The notes below the pieces were generated by a model. It was not told where the DNA came from, ran no database searches, and was given only the letters and a program-made list of their open reading frames with translations. Position numbers and translations under genes: made by a program. Positions 55,638 through 64,000 of a stretch of DNA of 64,000 bases are shown one piece after another (position 1 is the first letter of the stretch; each line of letters begins with the position of its first letter). Source of the DNA: Luteitalea pratensis (GTDB lineage Bacteria; Acidobacteriota; Vicinamibacteria; Vicinamibacterales; Vicinamibacteraceae); assembly GCF_001618865.1 (NCBI RefSeq), contig NZ_CP015136.1, positions 3,011,001-3,075,000 on the forward strand, given 5' to 3'.

Positions 55638-58211
55638 ATGCGTCCTTCGCTCATGGCTATTTGCCTTTGCCTGGCTTCTGCGCCGGCGGTTGCGCAGCGA
55701 CTGCCCAGCACGGTTACGCCCCTGCACTATTCCCTGTGGTTGGCGCCAGACCTCGAACGCGAGACGTTCCGCGGCCGCGAGTCGATTGACGTCACACTGG
55801 CCGCGCCCTCCACGTCGATCACACTCCATGCGGCCGAGATCACGTTTGGCGACGTCACGATCGAAGACGGCGGCGGATCGCAACCGGCGAGCGTGAGCCT
55901 CAACGCGACCGCCGAGACCGCCACGCTCACTGTGCCGCGCGCGATCGCCGGAGGGACCGCGACGATTCGTCTCACCTATACCGGCATCCTCAACGACAAG
56001 CTGCGAGGGTTCTATCTGAGCACGGCCAACGGCCGCAGGTACGCGGTAAGCCAGATGGAGGCCACCGACGCGCGCCGCGCGTTCCCTTCATTCGACGAGC
56101 CCGCCTACAAGGCAACCTTCGACATCTCGCTGATGATCGATGGCGCCGACACCGCGATCTCAAACGGCCGCCAGGTGTCGGACTCGCCGGGGCCCGAACC
56201 AGGCAAGCACACGATCGTGTTCGCGCCAACGCCGAAGATGTCCACCTACCTCGTCGCGCTGCTCGTGGGGGATTTCATCTGTCGTGCCGGGGCCGCGGGC
56301 GCCACGCCGATTCGCATCTGTGCCACGCCCGACAAGGAAGGCCTCACCGCCTTTGCGCTGTCGGCGGCCGAACAGCAAGTGGCGTTCTTCAACAGGTACT
56401 TCGGCATCCCATATCCCTACGCGAAGCTGGACATCATCGGTGTGCCAGACTTCGCGGCCGGCGCCATGGAGAACGCCGGCGCGATCACCTTCCGCGAGCA
56501 GTTGCTGCTGGCCGCCGAGGCGACGGCGTCAGTCGATGTGCGCAGGGCGGTGGCGTCGGTGATTTCGCACGAGATCGCGCATCAGTGGTTCGGGAATCTC
56601 GTGACGATGCAATGGTGGGACGACATCTGGCTGAACGAAGGGTTCGCGACGTGGGCGGCGAACAAGCCCCTGGCGGCGTGGAAGCCAGAGTGGCAGATGG
56701 ATGTCAAGGCCGCCGCGGAAACGCAGATCGCGCTGAACCTGGATGCGCTCCGCACAACGCGCGCCATCCATACGCAGGTGGAGACTCCCGCGCAGATCAA
56801 CGAGGTATTCGACCCCATCGCCTACGAGAAGACCGCTGGCGTGCTTGGCATGATCGAGGCCTACGTGGGGCCGGAGGCGTTCCGGAAGGGTGTGTCGTCA
56901 TACCTCGCGAAGTATGCGCTCGGCAACGCCACTGGCGACCAGTTCTGGAGCGAGATGACGCGCGTCACAGGCAAGCCCGTCAACCGCATCATGAAGAGTT
57001 TCGTGGACCAGCCTGGCGCGCCGGTCCTGTCCGTGCAGGCACGCTGCGAAGGCCGTAACACGGAGGTCTTACTGAGACAGGAACGCTTAGTGGTCGAAGG
57101 CGGGGCGGCGGCCGCGCAGACGTGGACGTTGCCCGTCTGCGTCAAGACGGCGTCCGGATCCGCGACCTGCACGATGGTCACCGCACGCGAGCAGACCATT
57201 CGCGCTGCAGGGTGCGGCGCGGCTATGGTCAACGCCGATGCGCACGGCTACTACTACACCGAGTATGAGCCGGCAGTTGTAGCGGCGCTGGCCAGCCGCA
57301 CACCGTCATTGACGGCTGCCGAACGTCTCAGCCTGCTGGGCGACGAGTGGCGGATGGTGCAGTCAGGGAGGCACGACGTCGGCACGTATCTCGATCTGGT
57401 CGCCGCGCTCGCGCGCGACGAGACATCGGCCGTGGTCGCCGAGATGGCGAACCGCCTCGGCGAAGTCGGCAGTGACATCGCCAGTGCGAGCCAGCGCGCC
57501 GCATGGCAAACCTGGGTACACGCCACCTTTCGCCCCACGCTCGACGCGATGGGATTGACCAACGGTCTTGGCGATAGCGACGACACCAACAGCCGCCGCG
57601 GCACGCTGCTGACGCTGTTGAGCAGCGACGCAGCAGTCCAGACGCGCGCTCGCGATCTGGCGCTCGCCTACATGGCTCGACCCGCGTCGCTCTCCCCGAC
57701 GCTGGTGGCGCCGGTGCTGAAGGTCGCGGTGTCGGACGGAGACGCGGCGCTTTACGAGCAATTCGTCGCGCGCATGACCGCGTCGTCGGCGGCGCCGGAA
57801 GAGTACTACCGCTACTTCTACACCCTCGCGTCGTTCCGCGATCCGGCGCTGATCACGCGCACGCAGCAGTCCTCCATCTCGCCCGACGTGCGGTCGCAAG
57901 ATGCGGGGATGCTCTTGCACCAACTTCTGAGTTTGTCCGCGACACAAGATTCGACGTGGGCCTTCGTGAAAGCGGAATGGCCGGCGATCACCGCCAAGCT
58001 CGGCACCTTCCAAGGCGTTCCCGCCATCGTCCACGGGCTCGGCGCGTTTTGTTCGGCGGAACGCGCCGCCGAGATCAAGGCGTTCTTCGATGCGCACCCG
58101 GTGCCCGAAGCCGCACGGCTGTTGCAGCAGTCGCTCGAGCGGATCGCGACCTGCACGGCGGTGAAGGCGCGGCAGGCGCCGGCGTTTGGGCGGTGGCTGC
58201 AAGATCGGTAA
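55638..58211 (+). CDS. M1-family aminopeptidase, exported
   Basis: This 857-residue protein starts with a signal peptide (LMAICLCLASAPAVAQ). The N-terminal saddle domain is followed by GAMENAG (275-281) and HEIAHQWFGN (311-320), with zinc ligands His311, His315 and Glu334 and catalytic Glu312. WLNEGFATW follows. The C-terminal part is the helical ERAP1-like domain (PEEYYRYFYTLASFRDPALI). It removes N-terminal residues from peptides in the periplasm. It is intact and at full family length. Confidence 0.93.
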   Translation: MRPSLMAICLCLASAPAVAQRLPSTVTPLHYSLWLAPDLERETFRGRESIDVTLAAPSTSITLHAAEITFGDVTIEDGGGSQPASVSLNATAETATLTVPRAIAGGTATIRLTYTGILNDKLRGFYLSTANGRRYAVSQMEATDARRAFPSFDEPAYKATFDISLMIDGADTAISNGRQVSDSPGPEPGKHTIVFAPTPKMSTYLVALLVGDFICRAGAAGATPIRICATPDKEGLTAFALSAAEQQVAFFNRYFGIPYPYAKLDIIGVPDFAAGAMENAGAITFREQLLLAAEATASVDVRRAVASVISHEIAHQWFGNLVTMQWWDDIWLNEGFATWAANKPLAAWKPEWQMDVKAAAETQIALNLDALRTTRAIHTQVETPAQINEVFDPIAYEKTAGVLGMIEAYVGPEAFRKGVSSYLAKYALGNATGDQFWSEMTRVTGKPVNRIMKSFVDQPGAPVLSVQARCEGRNTEVLLRQERLVVEGGAAAAQTWTLPVCVKTASGSATCTMVTAREQTIRAAGCGAAMVNADAHGYYYTEYEPAVVAALASRTPSLTAAERLSLLGDEWRMVQSGRHDVGTYLDLVAALARDETSAVVAEMANRLGEVGSDIASASQRAAWQTWVHATFRPTLDAMGLTNGLGDSDDTNSRRGTLLTLLSSDAAVQTRARDLALAYMARPASLSPTLVAPVLKVAVSDGDAALYEQFVARMTASSAAPEEYYRYFYTLASFRDPALITRTQQSSISPDVRSQDAGMLLHQLLSLSATQDSTWAFVKAEWPAITAKLGTFQGVPAIVHGLGAFCSAERAAEIKAFFDAHPVPEAARLLQQSLERIATCTAVKARQAPAFGRWLQDR

Positions 58212-58260
58212 GCGACGTGCAATGTCTGTTCACCGGATCGATTGGGCGACGCTCCCCAGT

Positions 58261-58307
58261 CGGTGACGGGGGGCTGCGAGTCCAGGTGTGAGCCGCGCAC
58301 CAACGCC
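58261..58307 (-). repeat. Dispersed intergenic repeat, copy 5
   Basis: CGGTGAC (58261) and GCACCAACGCC (58297-58307) flank a shorter middle than in the copies at 5286 and 38049. The reverse strand reads GGCGTTGGTGCGCGGCT, matching the starts of the copies at 46827 and 61690. It lies between the convergent aminopeptidase and GMC oxidoreductase genes. Confidence 0.55.
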
Positions 58308-58340
58308 GCTGCACGCGATGCAGCGTGTCACGTCGAGTCG

Positions 58341-60224
58341 TCAGATCCGCGCTCGCAGGTGGTCGGCCAGTCTGAGCGACAGGGCAACCAGCGTGAGGGA
58401 CGGATTCGCGGCTGGGATGAAGGGCCAGACGGCGGGATCAGCGCAGTACAGATTGTCGTACGCTTCGAACTTGAGGTTCGTATCGACGACCCCGCTGGCG
58501 TTGCCGCTCATCCGCATCGTGCCGCCGGCGTGGTGCACGGTTCCTTCATTGCCGTAGCCCATTCCTTCGTTGGCGGTGAAGGGGATGCCGAGCGAGTCCA
58601 GGATCGTGTTGCGTGTCGCGCGGGCGGCGTCGAAGTGCGCGACTCCAGCCTGATTGCGCCGGACGTTCACGGACAGTTTCCTGCCGACACCTGGTGAAGA
58701 TAGCCGGTTCGCGTTATCAAGCAAGCTCGCGAACGAGAACGTCATCTTGATCTTCGAGGGATCCGGCACGGGAACCAGATCGTCGTCCGAGTTGCGCACC
58801 TGCCACAGTTCGGGATTGACCACCAGTTCAACGTTGAACGGATGATCCTGGAAGGTCGCCGTCTTCTTGAACAGAAAGACTTTCGCATGTCGCTTCGAGC
58901 CGCCGAAGGGACTGCCATTCGGGATGGTGTACAGCGCCGAGAAGAACGCCGGGTGATCTGTCAGGCCAACACCCAGCAGGCCGTTGGGATTGCTCAGACT
59001 GCTGTTCAGGGCGATTCGGGCACTCTCCAACGAACCGGCGGCGAGCACGATAAACTTGCCGCGATATCGGCGCGTGGTGTTGCCGAGCAGATCCTCGCAC
59101 ACGACGTCGGTGGCCCTTGTGCCTTCCGTGGCGATGCGAGTCACCAGATGGCCGAGATTGATCGTCAGGTTGTTTCGCCCTGCCGCTTCCGCATACCCCA
59201 TCGAACTGAGTAGCAAATCGGCGGTGGAAAACATGCCGGTCGAATCTTGAACGACGCTCTCAAGCTCCCCGGCTTCATTGAGGAACGGCTGGTGCCCTGA
59301 GCGAGGAAGATCCTCGACATGCCATTCTGGCAAATCGGCCTTCAGTTGGGCGACGACCTGATCCTGAAATGGCCCGAGACGCTTCGTCTTTCGCAGCAGC
59401 TGTTCCGCCGGCTCATAGCCGCCTTGTGTCAGGAAGTTCCGGACTGGGTCTGGCCAGAACGACAGTTCCCAATCGTGCATCCTGGGAATCAGCCCGGACC
59501 AGTAGACGGATCGTCCACCGAAACTCAGGTGAACGCCCGGAAGGAAATCGGAACCAGGTTCGTTCACGAAGTGGCCTACCCTGTGATGGTTGGCCGTCCG
59601 CGACCAGTCGCCGGGTAGGTTCGTCATGTGCGTCGGCAGAGTCAGGCCACCTGCTTCGAGCACCAGTGTCTTGATGCCGGCGTCGGACAGGGCGTCAGCC
59701 AGCGAGCCACCTCCCATGCCAGAGCCGATGATGATCACGTCGTAGAAGATGTCTTCGCGAGTGTTGCGGGGAACGCCGTCCTGAGCGAGCTTCGTACGGT
59801 CGATTTGGAAATTGTCGTAGCCGTGCTGGAACCGACTCGTTGCGGAGGGGAATTGGACCGTACTCTCGTCGAATGAATGATCGACGTTCGTGGCGACGTT
59901 CAGATCGGCGCCCTGCATCCAGTGCTCGCAATCGAGCATGAACTTGAAGGCCATCGCCGGCGGGAGGCTGGGAATTTCGAAGAAGAACTCCCACGCGCCG
60001 TCCCGGTACGCGCCGAACGTGTCGTTTGCCCAACCCTCGCTGCTGCTGCGAATTGTAACAACGTGGTTGGGAGCGTATCGCGAGGTCTCGAACCGAATCT
60101 TCCGCAGTGGCTGTGGGGCCGCTACGAAGGCACGAACAATGGGCCGCGCCAGGTCTGGCGCGGGCCGCGCACCTATAAACGTGTCGCCGCTACCACTGCG
60201 ATAGTTGAAGTCGTAGTCCGGCAT
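58341..60224 (-). CDS. GMC-type oxidoreductase with N-terminal beta-sandwich domain
   Basis: The ATG at 60224 (MPDYDFNYRSGSGD) follows GGAAGGAAG; the frame is open further upstream over a transposase remnant on the other strand. About 627 residues. Residues about 25-115 form a beta domain (HVVTIRSSSEGWANDTFGAY, EFFFEIPSLPPAMAFKFML) that resembles a starch-binding or immunoglobulin-like module. The FAD site is VIIIGSGMGGGSLAD (163-177). The C-terminal GMC domain has HHAGGTMRMS with the catalytic His and PAANPSLTLVALSLRLAD. It likely oxidises an alcohol or sugar. No signal peptide is visible. Confidence 0.88.
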   Translation of the reverse strand: MPDYDFNYRSGSGDTFIGARPAPDLARPIVRAFVAAPQPLRKIRFETSRYAPNHVVTIRSSSEGWANDTFGAYRDGAWEFFFEIPSLPPAMAFKFMLDCEHWMQGADLNVATNVDHSFDESTVQFPSATSRFQHGYDNFQIDRTKLAQDGVPRNTREDIFYDVIIIGSGMGGGSLADALSDAGIKTLVLEAGGLTLPTHMTNLPGDWSRTANHHRVGHFVNEPGSDFLPGVHLSFGGRSVYWSGLIPRMHDWELSFWPDPVRNFLTQGGYEPAEQLLRKTKRLGPFQDQVVAQLKADLPEWHVEDLPRSGHQPFLNEAGELESVVQDSTGMFSTADLLLSSMGYAEAAGRNNLTINLGHLVTRIATEGTRATDVVCEDLLGNTTRRYRGKFIVLAAGSLESARIALNSSLSNPNGLLGVGLTDHPAFFSALYTIPNGSPFGGSKRHAKVFLFKKTATFQDHPFNVELVVNPELWQVRNSDDDLVPVPDPSKIKMTFSFASLLDNANRLSSPGVGRKLSVNVRRNQAGVAHFDAARATRNTILDSLGIPFTANEGMGYGNEGTVHHAGGTMRMSGNASGVVDTNLKFEAYDNLYCADPAVWPFIPAANPSLTLVALSLRLADHLRARI

Positions 60225-60324
60225 GGCGGGCTTCCTTCCGAGTCTACTGTGGTGGCGTTCTACGTGGACGAACACAATCGCGTGCTGCCGCATTCGGGCC
60301 GGCACGGAGCGCACGACCCAGCTC

Positions 60325-60570
60325 CGGCTCGCGCTCGCTCTGCTCCACAGTTCCGGGTTCAGGCTCGCACGAGAGCGCCTGCCGGGCGGTGGGGCCAAGT
60401 CGCGCATCCTGCGCGCGGTCGATCGGGCCCGCGAGTACATCCCATGGCGAGGCGTCCTGCGGTTCCTTCAGGTGTCGCCGAGTCGGCTTCAGGCCTGGCG
60501 GCGACGGACCGCCCTCGGCGTTTCGCGGACAGACGCCGGACGAGATGTACTGGCCTTCGAGGAGGACGGT
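60325..60570 (+). mobile_element. Transposase remnant with its catalytic core deleted
   Basis: LRLALALLHSSGFRLARERL, SRILRAVDRAREYIPWRGVL and FLQVSPSRLQAWRRR match the N-terminal helical/HTH part of IS3-like integrase-core transposases. A few bases later, in another frame, FRGQTPDEMYWPS resembles the C-terminal end of the same family (TPDEMY). The whole DDE integrase core between them is missing. No terminal inverted repeats were identified. It lies between the start of the GMC gene and the stop of the PD40 gene. Confidence 0.5.
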
Positions 60571-60628
60571 CTGCCGGGAGTGCGTCGCCGTTGCCGACGG
60601 GGCAGGGAGCCCGGCTCGTCGTCATGAA

Positions 60629-61258
60629 TTACCGTTTCGTCCGCCTCGTCACCCAGATATCTTGACCTCCTACGCCGCCGGGACGAGCCGAGCCGAAGTA
60701 CAGCGTCTCCCGGTCTGATGCGATGTAGGGTTGGAAGTCCCCCGCGACAGAATTCACGATCGCTCCCAGGTTCGTCGGCGCTGACCAGGCATCGAGGATC
60801 GTGGCGCGCGTCGACGCCCACAGGTCGACGGCTCCAAATCCGCCAGGCCGATCCGAGAAGAAGAACATCTCCAGCCCGTCGAACCTGATCGATGGACCGG
60901 GGCGATCGCTCGAGAAGAACAGCCAGTGCTCATCGCGTGACAGCGCGGCGACAGCCTCGATGAACAGGGTATTCACGGTCGTCCCGATGTTGGCCGGTGG
61001 GCCCCACGGCTCATCCTCGCCAGCGCGTTGCGACACCCAAATGTCTGTCGAGCCCTGCCCGCCGGGGCGCTCGGAATGGAAGTACAGACTCAATCCCTCT
61101 TTGGATACTGCGGGACCGGCATCGGCAAAGGTCGAATTGACAGGAGCCCCGAGGTTGACCGGTGCGGTCCATGCCGAGTACTTGGGCGCGGCAGTCGGAT
61201 ATGACGATGCGATGGCGAGCAGCGCGGTCGCAGTCAGCGCAGTTCTGAGCAAAGCCAT
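60629..61258 (-). CDS. Exported PD40/WD40-like propeller protein, probably shortened
   Basis: This 209-residue protein has a signal peptide (LTATALLAIASSYPTAA). PD40 blades: NLGAPVNSTFADAGPAVSKE, LSLYFHSERPGGQGSTDIWV, WLFFSSDRPG, EMFFFSDRPGGFGAVDLW, LYFGSARPGGVGGQDIWV. At SSDRPGPSIRFDGLEMFF two blade parts are joined without the usual DIWVSYR and next NLG segment. An in-frame deletion of about 35 residues is therefore likely. The frame is intact and the product is plausible but has fewer blades than usual. Confidence 0.75.
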   Translation of the reverse strand: MALLRTALTATALLAIASSYPTAAPKYSAWTAPVNLGAPVNSTFADAGPAVSKEGLSLYFHSERPGGQGSTDIWVSQRAGEDEPWGPPANIGTTVNTLFIEAVAALSRDEHWLFFSSDRPGPSIRFDGLEMFFFSDRPGGFGAVDLWASTRATILDAWSAPTNLGAIVNSVAGDFQPYIASDRETLYFGSARPGGVGGQDIWVTRRTKR

Positions 61259-61355
61259 GAAGGGGACGATAGCACTGTCTGAAGATTTCCCTCACACCGC
61301 AGGTTCGATGGCTTCGAGTGTGACGTTTTAGCCAGGGCGCTCGAGCTCTGAACGC

Positions 61356-61650
61356 CTAGCCTTCAGCGCCGAGCAGCGCTTCTCCACCTGCGTTCACGAA
61401 GTCCGCGCGGGCTTGGAGGTGGCGATGTTCCGCATTCTCCAGAATGGCGTTGAAGTCCTGACGCTTGCGTAGTGGGTCGAGCCACGTGTGGCGCCTGAAC
61501 GTTTCGTAGGGATAGAAACCCCGGCCCACGGCCTCCGCCAGGATTTCGACGGCGCGATCGAGGTCCCCGGCGTGCGCCAGCTTGATGGTTTGGTAGAACA
61601 GGCCTTCGGGATCGCGAAAGCCTGATGCGATCGGCGGCCGGCCGGAATGT
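61356..61650 (-). pseudogene. TPR-protein C-terminal fragment
   Basis: A frame ending at 61356 reads ASGFRDPEGLFYQTIKLAHA, GDLDRAVEILAEAVGRGFYP and RKRQDFNAILENAEHRHLQA. This is the end of a TPR protein such as a kinase-TPR or cyclase-TPR signalling protein. It has no start. A copy of the dispersed repeat begins about 40 bases beyond its upstream edge. Confidence 0.55.
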
Positions 61651-61689
61651 TCGCGATAACTTCAACGAGCGAGCATTCCGGCCTCACAA

Positions 61690-61785
61690 GGGCGTTGGTG
61701 CACGGCTCTTGGCGCTCCGCTCGTCCGACAGCGTGTGTCCGGTGGCGTGCCGGCGGCCTCCGCGTCATGGTGATGGCGTGCCAGC
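61690..61785 (+). repeat. Dispersed intergenic repeat, copy 6
   Basis: GGCGTTGGTGCACGGCT at its start and TGGCGTGCCGGCGGCC further on align with the copy at 46827 over about 85 bases at roughly 75-80% identity by eye. About 25 bases further on, CCGAC and GTCGG (61809-61833) form another small inverted repeat. Confidence 0.6.
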
Positions 61786-61900
61786 CAAAGCTGACGAGCA
61801 AGGAGGCCCGACTTCGCCAAGCTACGTCGGTCGACCGCCCCTGCGTGATCGTCGCGCATACGGGGGCCGGGTGAACGGCCAAGTCTCGGAAGCGGCAGGT

Positions 61901-63748
61901 TCATTCGGGCGCGAAGGCCAGCAGCACGTTGCCGGCTATCCCGCCAAAACGCGGATAGCCGGAGGTCACCAGCACCATCCCGTTCACGACGATGGGCCCT
62001 GCACCATCGATGGCGCCGCCACTGCCTTTCACGCCGTTCACGGTTTGATAGTCGCGGACGGAATCGAAGTCCCAGAGCATCTTGCCGTCGATTGCCGAGT
62101 ACGCCCGCAGGTGCCCGTCCAACGATCCAGCGAACACGGCACCGGGAATCGCCGTCACTGCCGCCGACTGCGCGGGGCTGCAGTTCGCGCGCCCGGCGCA
62201 CGGCGGTGGCTCGGCGTGCCACTCGACGCTGCCATCGGAGATGCGCAGCGCGGTCACTCCGCCGCCGGCGCTCGGATCGAGCACGCGCGCCGTTGCAGTG
62301 CGCGTCACGGCGGCGTCCGACGTCGCCGCATACACGCGCGTGCCATCACTGGCCATGCCCCATTGCACGCCGCCGTTGATTCCGCCCTTGGCGACGCGCG
62401 ACTGCCACACGACTGTCCCGCTGTTGTCCGGGTCGAACGCCCAGACGATTCCGGCTTTCTGTCCGGCCAGGAGCAGTTCGCGCCCACCGGTCGTCGTCAC
62501 CAGGATCGCCGGCGAGCCGAAGTCGTAGTCCGGTCCGTTGCCTTCCGGACAGCCTGCGGCTTTGGGCGTCAGCGAGCACGCCGAGTTGTAGACGTCGTTC
62601 GGCAGCGCCTGCCGCGACCAGACGATGTTGCCGGTGTCGAGATCGAGCGCGACAATCGCGTCGCTCATCGCGGTGGCCGGCAGCGAATAGTTGTTCCCTG
62701 TCGTGACGTAGAGCCGTCGCCGCTTCAGGTCGAGCGTGACCGCGCCCCAGATGGCGACGCCGGATGGCCCGAACGTCTCCGCACCCGTGGGGGGCTTCCC
62801 GGTGTGCATCGCCGCGTCGGGAATCATGTAGCGTTTCCACGCCAGGCCGCCGTCGCGCAACCGCAGCGCGACGACGCTGCCGCGGAACGTGCAGCACGGG
62901 TAGTCTGCGTTCAACGCACGCGATTCTTCCCACGAGGCAACCGGCACGAAGATCAATCCTTCATGGAGGACCGGCGCAGCGCTGAGACGAACGGCTTCAT
63001 GCGCTTCGGGCCGCACGCGCCAGACCTGTTGCCCGGTGGCGGCGTCGAGCGCGTAAAGCCACCCGGTGAGATCGCCGAACACCAGCAGGTGGCGTCCCTC
63101 GAACGGCGTGGCGACGATCGCCGAGCGGATCGGGCCGTTGGCCTGGAACGTCCACTGCAGGCATCCGGTGTCGGCGCGCATCGCGTGCACGACGCCGCTG
63201 GCGCTACCGATGAAGATCTGATTGCCGATCACCGTCGGCTCGGCAAACGCCGCGATGTCCCCTTCGAAACCGAACGCCCATTTCAGCTTCAGGCGCGAGA
63301 CCTGCTCGATTGTCAGCCGGGCGCGAACGCCGGGAACGAAGCGCGTGTTGTCTCGCTCGGGACTCCATCCATTCCACGAGGGCACCGTCATGTCGCCGAG
63401 CGTCACGCGGCGATCGGCGCAGTACGCCTGCGGCCGCGGACCGGGCTCGCCGCCGGGCTTGCCGAGGTAGGCCGCAATGGCCTCGCGCTCGTCACGCCGC
63501 AGCGCGAAGGCAATCGTCATCATGGCGCCGAAGTCGAGCGTCCGCATGATGCGCGTCGAGGTCATCGCCCGCAGGGTGGCCTTCGAGGGCGTACGGCCGT
63601 CCGCGTTGTCGTGGCAGGCGGCGCAACGCGTCTTGTAGAGCGCTTCACCGGATGGCGGTCTCGATGCACTCTGCGCCGCTGCGGCAGAGGGAAGCATCGC
63701 GAGTGCGAGGACGCACGCCAGACGGCCTGCGCGCGATCGGCGGTCCAT
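61901..63748 (-). CDS. PQQ-binding propeller dehydrogenase with N-terminal cytochrome c domain
   Basis: About 615 residues; starts at 63748 (ATG), 63760 (ATG) or 63766 (GTG, overlapping the upstream stop) are all in frame. Signal peptide (LACVLALAMLPSAAAAQ). Haem site CAACH at 42-46. Then a PQQ-type propeller: WSPERDNTRFVPG, GWLYALDAATGQQVWRV, RRLYVTTGNNYSLPATAMSD and DAIVALDLDTGNIVWSRQ. The layout, with haem before propeller, resembles polyvinyl-alcohol dehydrogenase-type quinoproteins. Electrons would pass from PQQ to the haem. Confidence 0.88.
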   Translation of the reverse strand: MDRRSRAGRLACVLALAMLPSAAAAQSASRPPSGEALYKTRCAACHDNADGRTPSKATLRAMTSTRIMRTLDFGAMMTIAFALRRDEREAIAAYLGKPGGEPGPRPQAYCADRRVTLGDMTVPSWNGWSPERDNTRFVPGVRARLTIEQVSRLKLKWAFGFEGDIAAFAEPTVIGNQIFIGSASGVVHAMRADTGCLQWTFQANGPIRSAIVATPFEGRHLLVFGDLTGWLYALDAATGQQVWRVRPEAHEAVRLSAAPVLHEGLIFVPVASWEESRALNADYPCCTFRGSVVALRLRDGGLAWKRYMIPDAAMHTGKPPTGAETFGPSGVAIWGAVTLDLKRRRLYVTTGNNYSLPATAMSDAIVALDLDTGNIVWSRQALPNDVYNSACSLTPKAAGCPEGNGPDYDFGSPAILVTTTGGRELLLAGQKAGIVWAFDPDNSGTVVWQSRVAKGGINGGVQWGMASDGTRVYAATSDAAVTRTATARVLDPSAGGGVTALRISDGSVEWHAEPPPCAGRANCSPAQSAAVTAIPGAVFAGSLDGHLRAYSAIDGKMLWDFDSVRDYQTVNGVKGSGGAIDGAGPIVVNGMVLVTSGYPRFGGIAGNVLLAFAPE

Positions 63749-63762
63749 TGTTCCGTGCATCG

Positions 63763-64000
63763 TCACGTGAGGTCGTTGGTCCAGCGGGTCTTGATGCCAC
63801 CCGTGTTCAGGGCAAGCACTGCGAGGCTGCCTGTCAGCTCACTGTCCAGCGTCGCGGGGGATGACAGCCCGGAGGACATCGCTCCGTAGCCGGCTGCGCG
63901 AAGACCGCTCGGGTCGATCGTGTAGATGGCGACGTTGGCAAGTGCGGCGTTGCGAATGACCTCGAGATATTCGTCGTACCCGTTGTGTGCGTCCCGCCTG
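63763..64000 (-). pseudogene. Acidobacterial VWFA-related protein, internal fragment running off the window
   Basis: The minus-strand frame reads HNGYDEYLEVIRNAALANVA, IYTIDPSGLRAAGYG, LDSELTGSLAVLALNTGG, then TRWTNDLT and a stop at 63763. These match the middle of VWFA-related proteins (TIGR03436), in which about 100 more residues normally follow NDL. The gene is therefore truncated at its 3' end; its 5' part lies outside the window. The stop overlaps a possible GTG start of the PQQ dehydrogenase. Confidence 0.65.

Noticed and set aside
5286-61785. The repeat family as integron attC sites
   Set aside because: attC sites read RYYYAAC first and GTTRRRY last. These units have GTTGG before CCAAC on either strand, GTTGGTG does not fit GTTRRRY, and no integrase is present in the window.
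61625-63889. 754-residue plus-strand frame
   Set aside because: Antisense of the PQQ dehydrogenase gene, which has a signal peptide, haem site and propeller motifs.
1-64000. CRISPR array
   Set aside because: No regularly spaced direct repeats of 20-40 bases and no cas genes were seen.

Overview
The window is high-GC bacterial chromosome with no rRNA or tRNA gene that I can see. The gene content points to an acidobacterium, most likely of the Vicinamibacteria type. It has four large Ser/Thr protein kinases that carry a TolB/PD40-like propeller or TPR half. It has three ECF-type sigma factors of the TIGR02999 family, and two of these sit directly upstream of a kinase. It also has acidobacterial VWFA fragments, HAF-repeat and PD40 secreted proteins, metal-dependent peptidases and Tat-exported oxidoreductases. 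The lineage is inferred from gene content only.

Layout. 0.5-5 kb: a Cys-rich repeat protein and a frameshifted kinase-propeller gene. 5.3-9 kb: a PEP-mutase/LuxR chimera and a minus-strand cluster (VOC protein, cupin, DipZ-like redoxin without its CxxC, nitrilase with its middle deleted). 9.4-18.8 kb: membrane protein, sigma factor, vanadium haloperoxidase, kinase, two metalloproteases, and a broken CadC-like regulator. 19-24 kb: S41 protease, lipocalin-like protein, flavocytochrome. 24-31 kb: collapsed sigma factor plus intact kinase, IorAB molybdenum hydroxylase, laminin-B-like protein. 31-39 kb: TPR cytochrome, epoxide hydrolase, MsrA, frameshifted amidohydrolase, hydrolase, SRPBCC protein. 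39-42.5 kb: sigma factor plus a kinase-TPR gene with two lesions. 42.6-46.8 kb: the most interesting locus, a two-gene operon. Its first gene encodes a TIR protein. Its second encodes an nSTAND P-loop ATPase joined through a membrane segment and a Pro/Ala linker to a GH19-type cell-wall hydrolase domain. 47-64 kb: mannonate dehydratase-like protein, YVTN propeller, amidohydrolase, peptidase, SDR, M1 aminopeptidase, GMC oxidoreductase, PD40 protein, PQQ-cytochrome dehydrogenase, and the end of a VWFA gene.

Two further themes stand out. First, an unusual number of genes have lost an internal block while keeping both ends, or are end fragments; this suggests deletion-biased decay or assembly collapse. 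Second, a short intergenic repeat family (core GGCGTTGGTGCA) occurs in at least six places, several of them beside gene fragments.

Family assignments rest on motifs I recognise by eye; no database search was run.
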